In this document: positions 58,739-64,000 of the stretch, in pieces
Layout: each line of letters starts with the position of its first letter
Position numbering within the stretch: position 1 is the stretch's first letter
Assembly: GCF_001189845.1 (NCBI RefSeq)
Contig: NZ_LFLZ01000011.1
Coordinates: forward strand, 62,001-126,000
Direction: 5' to 3'
DNA: 64,000 nucleotides
Source of the DNA: Bradyrhizobium tropiciagri
Lineage (GTDB): Bacteria > Pseudomonadota > Alphaproteobacteria > Rhizobiales > Xanthobacteraceae
The notes under the pieces: generated by a model
Seen by the model: only the letters and a program-made list of their open reading frames with translations
Databases searched by the model: none
Told to the model about the DNA's origin: nothing
Program-made: the position numbers and the translations under genes

Positions 58739-59814
58739 TCATTTCTGAACCGGATCAGATATCCCCGCCCCGGGATCCTCAAGCCGCCCCTGTCGGGCAA
58801 GCTTCACGGCGCGGCCCAACGCGCGCGCCGTGTTCAGCACCTCCTGCTGAAATTCGCGGTCTTTATCCAGCTCGCGATGCGACATGGCATATTCCTCCAT
58901 GTAGCCGACATACCCATCCAGCTCGCCGAAGCGGCCGCCGAAATCAAGTGCATGTCGGTCAACCAATCGGACAGGGTTCGGCGCACGCCCTCGGCGCCGA
59001 CACTGTCGCCGTGAACGATCAGGCCGAAATGCCGGCCGGCGAGATGGCGCGGATACGACCAGCCCTTTAGTTCGAGGGCCTTGGCTTCATCGGCTTTCTT
59101 GCCGTGAGTCGAGGTCGGATCCGGATTGCCGCCGTCGGCGCAGACCAGGCGATCCATCATCGCCTTGAGGCCGCCCGGCACGTGATACCAGTTCACCGGT
59201 GTTACGATTAGGATGCCATGGGCGGCGAGCCAGAGTGGATAGATCTCGTTCATCCAGTCGTCGGTCTGGCCAAGCGAGTAGTTCGGATAGCAGCTACAGG
59301 GCCAGTGGCACAGCGGCATGGCAGTGGCGACGCAGGACTTGCAGGGACGGATGTTCTTGCCGAACTCCGAGGCGAGCCGGGACAGATCGAGAATGTCCAC
59401 GGCAAGTCCCATCTCGACGAAAACAGGTTCGGCGAGCTTGACCATGCGCCAGCTCTTGGACATCTCGCCGGGACAGGTGTGCTCGCTGCGGGCCGAGCCG
59501 TTGATGATGAGGATGCGCGGCACCGCACCAGCATCGTCATGGCGCCGCCGCGCTTCGATGACGGCGGCGCGGGCGGCGAGCCAGTCGACAGCGAGATCGT
59601 AATCGGGATCGGCAAAGCCCGCGCCCGCCTTCCGCGTCGCCGGCGATTTGCGCGAGTGGCTATAGGCATCCCAGGCGGCGCCGACGATGGCATCGAGCTG
59701 GTGCTGAAGCTGCGCGAAAGCCGGATCGACGAATTGGCTCCTGTAGCGGCGCTCGAACTCTTCACGCGGCAGCTTGACGGGCGGCATCCCCTTGCGGACA
59801 TTAGGTTCCGTCAT
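58739..59814 (-). pseudogene. NAD(P)H-dependent flavodoxin-like oxidoreductase, frameshifted
   Basis: The first 290 residues from ATG 59814 (AAGGAGA upstream) contain a flavodoxin-like reductase: PRILIINGSARSEHTCPGEM, CKSCVATAMPLCHWPCSCYP, WLAAHGILIVTPVNWYHVPG, HFGLIVHGDSVGAEGVRRTL. At about 58940-58947 the frame breaks. The end RFGELDGYVGYMEEYAMSHR, DREFQQEVLNTARALGRAVK lies in the next frame to 58739. One lost G in a GGG run would restore it. Its start is unusual in carrying a 95-residue N-terminal extension before the flavodoxin fold. Confidence 0.75.
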
Positions 59815-59929
59815 GCTGTCTCCTTGATACATCGGCGTAGTTTGACCAACCGATGTTCTCGTCTCCAGTTCCTGGGCGGTGGGGCGATGGCGCTTCGTGG
59901 GACCCGCAACGTCAATCGACACCATGATA

Positions 59930-59954
59930 GGAACTCGCACCGGACTGAAGCGTC
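59930..59954 (+). promoter_or_regulatory. EcfG-like site, GGAAC-N16-CGTC
   Basis: TAGGAAC is followed after 16 bases by CGTC (one mismatch), 36 bases upstream of ATG 59990. Confidence 0.45.
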
Positions 59955-59989
59955 ACCCGCCGCCGCAACCGAGACGCAGCCCGCGAGAG

Positions 59990-60283
59990 ATGGGATATCT
60001 ATATGACGATGTCTGTGTCGGCTCGATCGGGATGCGCACTGGCGTGCCGAACCACGTCGATCGGTGGGCTCGAAATGCGGTTCTATCCGGCTGCGATCCC
60101 GAACAGTCCTTCAGCCGCTCGGCCGACACGTTCGAGAAGGCCGGAGCAGCGTTTGAAGGCCCATGGGCATGGCAGCTGCCAACACGAACCGAGACAGACT
60201 TTCAGACCGGGCGTGATCAGCGCGCTTGGACCGAACGCAAACAGGCCATGTGTGCGCCAGCCGAGACACCGGGGACAATCTAA
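59990..60283 (+). CDS. Hypothetical protein with a locally scrambled segment
   Basis: The 97-residue frame contains GYLYDDVCVGSIGMRTGVPN and TETDFQTGRDQRAWTERKQA, close to a rhizobial small-protein type I recall with an internal RW...GFYPG...G segment. Here that segment reads WARNAVLSGCDPEQS. Adding one base in each of three short runs (AAT-TGC, GGG-TTC, CCC-GGC) would restore NCGFYPGCDP with no net frame change. The remainder is normal. The family comparison is from memory and should be treated as tentative. Confidence 0.5.
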   Translation: MGYLYDDVCVGSIGMRTGVPNHVDRWARNAVLSGCDPEQSFSRSADTFEKAGAAFEGPWAWQLPTRTETDFQTGRDQRAWTERKQAMCAPAETPGTI

Positions 60284-60444
60284 CGGCGCCATGAGCGCCG
60301 AATGCCCCTCCAGAATTGCGGACGCGTTTGTTCGTGGCTAAGCACGCGATCAGCCGGGGTCATTTGGATGCTACTTCTTCGTGGCCTGGGTTGGTGGAAA
60401 CTGCAATCTTCCCCTCGGCTTGCTTTTATGATAATCTTTTATTC

Positions 60445-60813
60445 ATGGCAAAGCCAACAAAAGATAATCGTAAAATATCACGCGGCAGGCCAGCCACCGG
60501 CACAGCGCCACTTGTCGGCGTTCGAATGCCGGAATCATTGCAAGTCGGAATCCGAACTTGGGCACAGCATCAGCCGGACAACCCTAAGCTTGCTACAGCC
60601 GTCCGCAGGTTGGTTGAGATCGCGCTGGCCTTGCCAATCTCGCCGGGCCCCAAAAGTGAAAGCCGACGCCAACGAGCTCGCGATATGGCCAGCGAAGCTA
60701 TCGATAAGTTGGCGGACAGCGCCGTTAGCGCGGACGAGCAAGCCGACCGCAAACGCCAACTGGTCAAGGGACCAGAGGAATTCCAGAAGGTGCGGCGCGA
60801 CCGCCGGAAATGA
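60445..60813 (+). CDS. Small basic protein with an RHH-like segment
   Basis: A 122-residue protein: KISRGRPATGTAPLVGVRMP, ESLQVGIRTWAQHQPDNPKL, ATAVRRLVEIALALP, then a charged helical tail (SRRQRARDMASEAIDKLADS). The beta-strand plus two helices (VGVRMPESLQVGI...ATAVRRLVEIAL) look like a ribbon-helix-helix DNA-binding unit, suggesting a regulator. No toxin-like partner is adjacent; the next gene encodes a membrane protein. The first base of the ATG is at 60445. Confidence 0.68.
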   Translation: MAKPTKDNRKISRGRPATGTAPLVGVRMPESLQVGIRTWAQHQPDNPKLATAVRRLVEIALALPISPGPKSESRRQRARDMASEAIDKLADSAVSADEQADRKRQLVKGPEEFQKVRRDRRK

Positions 60814-60848
60814 GCTGAGCGAAGCCATCAGAGATCGAGGGATGACAA

Positions 60849-61025
60849 ATGGCTGCTATTTCACTTCTCATCGGTGTTTTGATCATCGTGGTTGTGGGAG
60901 CGATCTGCTTTTGGGTGATAGACAGGTTCGCGCCTGACGGTCGCCTAGCACAGCTCCTGAAGCTTCTGGTAGTGCTAGTGTGTCTCGGCGCGATCGTGCA
61001 ACGGCTGCTGGCGCTGACCTATTAG
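60849..61025 (+). CDS. 58-residue two-helix membrane protein
   Basis: ATG 60849 starts AAISLLIGVLIIVVVGAICF, then WVIDRFAPDGRLAQLLKLL and VVLVCLGAIVQRLLALTY. Two transmembrane helices with a short charged loop resemble the Thivi_2564-like small membrane proteins. It follows the RHH-like gene by 35 bases. Confidence 0.68.
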   Translation: MAAISLLIGVLIIVVVGAICFWVIDRFAPDGRLAQLLKLLVVLVCLGAIVQRLLALTY

Positions 61026-61166
61026 CGGCGATCCGCTGGTTGGAATATCGCGAAATTTCGTTGGCCCCGTCACGCGGTTGGTCGAGATCGGAGGCCGTAG
61101 TCAGCAACCAAAACGGACGTGAGGCGTTTTGCAGATTGGGCGACTTTCTAAAGCTTGGAGGGTCCG

Positions 61167-61529
61167 ATGCCTAGGAAAATCCTAATCATACTCATCGCGG
61201 TTATGACCGCGGCGTTTGCGCCGACCGCTGCTTCTGCGCGTGGTGGCTTCGGCGGCGGTGGCTTTCATGGCGGCGGCTTCCACGGCGGATTTGGTGGCGG
61301 CGGCTGGCGTGGTGGCGGTTGGCGCGGAGGCGGATTTGGCGCCGCCGCTCTTGGACTTGGGATAGGGCTCGGCTTGGCCGGTGCCTATGCTTACCCTTAC
61401 GGATATGGCTACCCCGTGTACGGATACGGTTACGACTATGGTTACCCCTATGGCTACGGCTACCCGTACCGAGCGAGTTATGGCTACTGCGTCGCAACAG
61501 CCAGCCAGAATGCGTATGCTTGCTATTAG
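61167..61529 (+). CDS. Exported glycine- and tyrosine-rich protein
   Basis: A 120-residue protein with signal peptide PRKILIILIAVMTAAFAPTA (Ala-rich cleavage region), then a Gly/His/Trp-rich stretch (GGFGGGGFHGGGFHGGFGGG), a Gly/Ala hydrophobic segment and a Tyr/Gly/Pro repeat region (YPYGYGYPVYGYGYDYGYPY). AGGG lies before ATG 61167. Low-complexity exported proteins of this type may be surface or extracellular-matrix components. Two late cysteines (YGYCVATASQNAYACY) could form a disulfide. Confidence 0.7.
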   Translation: MPRKILIILIAVMTAAFAPTAASARGGFGGGGFHGGGFHGGFGGGGWRGGGWRGGGFGAAALGLGIGLGLAGAYAYPYGYGYPVYGYGYDYGYPYGYGYPYRASYGYCVATASQNAYACY

Positions 61530-61634
61530 CAGCGAAGCGGACGGCCCCGCTAAGATGAACACGACGATCCTAGCGGCGGAGCGCGCCTCCCGCTGATCTA
61601 GGGGGTGGTCATGACTACCGATGTGGAGGGTGAA

Positions 61635-61892
61635 ATGGCCCTGCACTTCAGCCGCGCTGAGACTGGCGATCTGGAGATATGGATTGCAAGTAGCGACGAC
61701 TATTCATTCGTCATTTGCAACGAGAGCCGAAGTGGACCTGGGCTGCACGGAGAGCCGGGCTTTGTTGCGTCATATCGCCCTGACTTTTTGAATATGCCGG
61801 CGGCTCAAGTGTCCGGATCGCCCTTCAGCACGTTCGCTGAAGCCGAACGGGCCTGCAATGCGTTCCTGGCTCGCCTCATTATTGAGGGATGA
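61635..61892 (+). CDS. Hypothetical 85-residue protein
   Basis: ATG 61635 with GGAGG five bases upstream starts ALHFSRAETGDLEIWIASSD; the protein ends EAERACNAFLARLIIEG. It appears to be a small alpha/beta protein. ATG 61611 is an alternative, with AGGGGG upstream. I do not recognise the family. Confidence 0.55.
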   Translation: MALHFSRAETGDLEIWIASSDDYSFVICNESRSGPGLHGEPGFVASYRPDFLNMPAAQVSGSPFSTFAEAERACNAFLARLIIEG

Positions 61893-62257
61893 CTAACCGA
61901 ACCCGGCTGCCTGCTCGCTGAGATCGGTCTGAAGGGCGAAGAAATAAGCGATGCCGAGGCGTAATTCCAAATCAGCAAAGCGGTTCTCGTCCCGTGCCCT
62001 TCGAATTCCCTCGGCCGACTCTTTTCGGCACAAGCCGATGCACCCCTTCCTGCCGCAGGAGTGCCACTCGCAGCCGGGCAAGTCTCGGCAGAACCGATCC
62101 TAAAGCCGCGGCTACAAGACTAAGATGACAAGACCGCCAAGTCGAATTCTCAGACGCGAGACGAACATGAACCAAGTCGTCCGCTAAGACGTTATTCTCG
62201 AAAAGACGACTTATCTGGGAAGAATGAGGTGCTTTGGATCCCTGACTGGCGGCGGCA
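61893..62257. other. Intergenic stretch, possible leftward TTG-start frame
   Basis: A leftward frame from TTG near 62081 (PGCEWHSCGRKGCIGLCRKE) is open to 61893, but it has no ribosome binding site and no family resemblance. I would not call it a gene. The rest appears empty. Confidence 0.35.
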
Positions 62258-63685
62258 ATGTCCTCGTCCAACGATACCAGTAAAGCCAGTGACGCGGCCC
62301 GCAGATGGCGGAGAAGGAGCAACTCGCTACTGCTGGTCTTGGCCGTTGGATTTCTTGTTTTTGTCGCCGCAGCGGGCGCGCTCTATTATGCACTGAAGCC
62401 GGAAGTTCTCCGGATTGCGGTCGGACCGCGGGGAAGCGACGATCACAGAGTAATTCAGGCGATGGAAGATGCCTTCGCCAGCGAAAGCAGAACTATCAGG
62501 TTATCTCCGCTCGCAACGGATGGGGCAGCTGACGCCCTCGCTCTGCTTGGCGCCGGCGAGGTCGACCTTGCGGTCGGCCGAGGCGACCTGGAGATGCCGG
62601 CCGACGCGCAGACCGTTGCCACAGTGCGCAAGAACTTCGTTGTGCTCTGGTCGCCTTCCGGACCTGCGGGCCAGAGTCCCAAGAGAAGGCACCCACCGAA
62701 AATCAAGGAGATCGCCGACCTCGCAGGGCACCGTGTCGGCGTGATCGGCCGTACACCGGCGAACGCCGCTTTGCTGCGGGTCATTCTGAGCGCTTCCGGC
62801 GTTGAGCCGGGCAAGGTCGCGATCTCGCACTTTAGCACCGACCACATCGATGAGTTGGCGCGCGACCTGACCATCGATGCGTTCATGGCGGTCGGTCCGC
62901 TCGACAGTAAAATCACCTCGGATGCCATCGCTGCGACAGCCCGGGCCCGAGGTGAGCCCAAGTTTCTCCCGATCGACGCTTCGGAAGCCATCGCCTTGAA
63001 GCACCCTCGCTATGAATCAGAGGAAATTCCGCCCAGCGTCTTCAATGCGGATCCGGCTTGGCCGGACGACAAGGTTGAGACAATCAGCGTCAACCACCTG
63101 ATTATGGCGCGAAAGACTTTGTCTGAAGCGACCGTGGCAGCTTTTTTCCGACAGCTATTCGCCGTCCGTCAGGCAATTGCAAGGCAAGTGCCTGGCGCTG
63201 CACACATCACCAAGCCCGATACCGAGAAGGATGCCGAACTGCCGGTACATCGCGGAGCGGCGGCCGTCATCGACGGCAACGAACGCACCTTCCTCGACAG
63301 GTACGGCGATTATTTCTGGTTTGCGCTTCTGCTTCTCTCCGCGATCGGTTCGGCCGGTGCTTGGTTGCGCCGCTATTTGAATCGGGACGATAGGGAGGAC
63401 AACACCAGCCATCGCCATTCAATCCTGGCCATGGTCTCCAGGGCACGGGCCGCGGAATCAAATCAGGAATTGCTGGCTCTACAGCGAGACGCCGATGCCA
63501 TCATCAGTGAAACTCTCGAGTGTTATGACGACGGCGCGATTGAGGAGGAAGAACTGACGGCCTTTGGCCTGGTACTCGAATTGTTGAGACATGCCATCGT
63601 GGAGAGACGAGCCGAGTTGCAGGGCGGCACCCCGGAGCCGGCTCGCGGCGGGACGATACGCCACAGCCTCACGCCGCGAGCATGA
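62258..63685 (+). CDS. TAXI-family TRAP-type solute-binding protein, membrane-anchored
   Basis: A 475-residue protein. A transmembrane anchor (LLLVLAVGFLVFVAAAGALY, about 25-45) is followed by a periplasmic-binding-protein-like domain of the TAXI type (VLRIAVGPRGSDDHRVIQAM, ALLGAGEVDLAVGRGDLEMP, ADLAGHRVGVIGRTPANAAL) and a second transmembrane helix (YFWFALLLLSAIGSAGAWLR, about 350-370) with a cytoplasmic helical tail. Two membrane anchors are unusual for a transporter-only binding protein and fit a sensor-like or scaffolding role. No TRAP permease is adjacent. The ligand is unknown. Confidence 0.78.
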   Translation: MSSSNDTSKASDAARRWRRRSNSLLLVLAVGFLVFVAAAGALYYALKPEVLRIAVGPRGSDDHRVIQAMEDAFASESRTIRLSPLATDGAADALALLGAGEVDLAVGRGDLEMPADAQTVATVRKNFVVLWSPSGPAGQSPKRRHPPKIKEIADLAGHRVGVIGRTPANAALLRVILSASGVEPGKVAISHFSTDHIDELARDLTIDAFMAVGPLDSKITSDAIAATARARGEPKFLPIDASEAIALKHPRYESEEIPPSVFNADPAWPDDKVETISVNHLIMARKTLSEATVAAFFRQLFAVRQAIARQVPGAAHITKPDTEKDAELPVHRGAAAVIDGNERTFLDRYGDYFWFALLLLSAIGSAGAWLRRYLNRDDREDNTSHRHSILAMVSRARAAESNQELLALQRDADAIISETLECYDDGAIEEEELTAFGLVLELLRHAIVERRAELQGGTPEPARGGTIRHSLTPRA

Positions 63686-63774
63686 CCGGCTAGGATGATC
63701 ACCGATACCGATCGGTCAGGCAGAGAATGTGCGACATCAAAAGCACAAAGCCAGCGCGCCGAAGCCGACCGAAT

Positions 63775-64000
63775 TTATTTACCGTCCTTCGCGAAGGATT
63801 TCGCGGCATCCTTGATGGTCTGCACCGCAATCTTCGGCCCCTTCCACCCGATGATCTTGAGCTTCTTATCCTCCAATTCGTCAGTCGCCACGAAGAACTT
63901 CTCCAGCTCCTCCCGGATTGGCTTTGTTAGATCATCAATGTCGTGCAAAGCCCGCTCCGAGTGTGAGTTCAACGGCACAGCAAAGAGACGGTCGTTGCGC
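63775..64000 (-). CDS. ppa: Inorganic pyrophosphatase, C-terminal part at window edge
   Basis: The leftward frame enters from beyond 64000 with RNDRLFAVPLNSHSERALHD, then LTKPIREELEKFFVATDELE and IIGWKGPKIAVQTIKDAAKS, ending at 63775. It is the C-terminal third of a soluble pyrophosphatase, which hydrolyses pyrophosphate to two phosphates. The catalytic DxPxD region lies outside the window. It is close in type to the broken copy at 50890-51295. Confidence 0.78.
   Translation of the reverse strand, partial: RNDRLFAVPLNSHSERALHDIDDLTKPIREELEKFFVATDELEDKKLKIIGWKGPKIAVQTIKDAAKSFAKDGK

Noticed and set aside
1..64000. CRISPR arrays, rRNA genes, complete tRNA genes, complete insertion sequences
   Set aside because: No regular repeat-spacer pattern, rRNA segment, full cloverleaf or transposase was seen; only a tRNA fragment and integrase remnants are present.

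Overview
The window looks like a chromosomal segment of an alphaproteobacterium of the Bradyrhizobium / Rhodopseudomonas group (Nitrobacteraceae). The base composition is high-GC. Many small proteins are of kinds I associate with that group (DUF6894, DUF3606, DUF2934, CsbD, paired DUF892/DUF4142, PRC-barrel). There are also many two-component genes and GGAAC-N16-CGTT promoters of the alphaproteobacterial EcfG general stress response. All identifications come from reading the sequence; no database search was run.

Layout. (1) 1-2407: a frameshifted sensor kinase, a FUSC-type membrane protein and a frameshifted tautomerase. At 2607-2650 lies the 3' piece of a tRNA-Gly(UCC) gene without its 5' half, a likely integration scar. 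(2) 2897-9004: an intact catabolic operon read leftward (flavin reductase, NTF2-like protein, FADH2-dependent aromatic monooxygenase, maleylacetate reductase, hydroxyquinol 1,2-dioxygenase) with a divergent LysR regulator. Together these would hydroxylate a phenol such as resorcinol to hydroxyquinol, open the ring and deliver 3-oxoadipate. (3) 9149-21487: a long leftward run with an MscS channel, a kinase / receiver / receiver-cyclase signalling module, two short-chain dehydrogenases (one a 3-hydroxybutyrate dehydrogenase), a patatin lipase, acetoacetate decarboxylase, a metallo-beta-lactamase-fold hydrolase, an NDH-2-like flavoprotein, a chloroperoxidase-like hydrolase and an AraC regulator. 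(4) 21721-26407: a PAS sensor kinase with two response regulators, and a divergent AraC regulator. Regions 2-4 show no broken genes.

(5) 26.5-36.3 kb: an eroded accessory stretch with a cytochrome oxidase subunit III fragment joined to a damaged integrase, a small gene broken by a 25-bp tandem duplication, tiny membrane proteins, several stem-loops, an HWE-family kinase and a ligD remnant. (6) 36.4-62 kb: a dense cluster of general-stress and envelope genes (trehalose-synthase-like GH13 enzyme, CsbD, DUF892, DUF4142, copper-storage protein, PfpI, YihY, a rearranged ROK-type kinase, DUF3147 pair, PAP2 phosphatase, PRC-barrel). Seven exact GGAAC-N16-CGTT sites plus several one-mismatch sites precede these units on both strands. 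(7) 62.2-64 kb: a TAXI-type binding protein and the 3' end of an inorganic pyrophosphatase.

Three themes stand out. First, region 6 looks like an EcfG regulon island. Second, regions 5-6 are decaying through one-base losses in GG or CC runs, two amber codons, altered start codons and truncations, while regions 2-4 are intact; part of the one-base losses could still be assembly error. Third, the ROK kinase at 52.3-53.4 kb has its two halves in swapped order, i.e. it appears circularly permuted.
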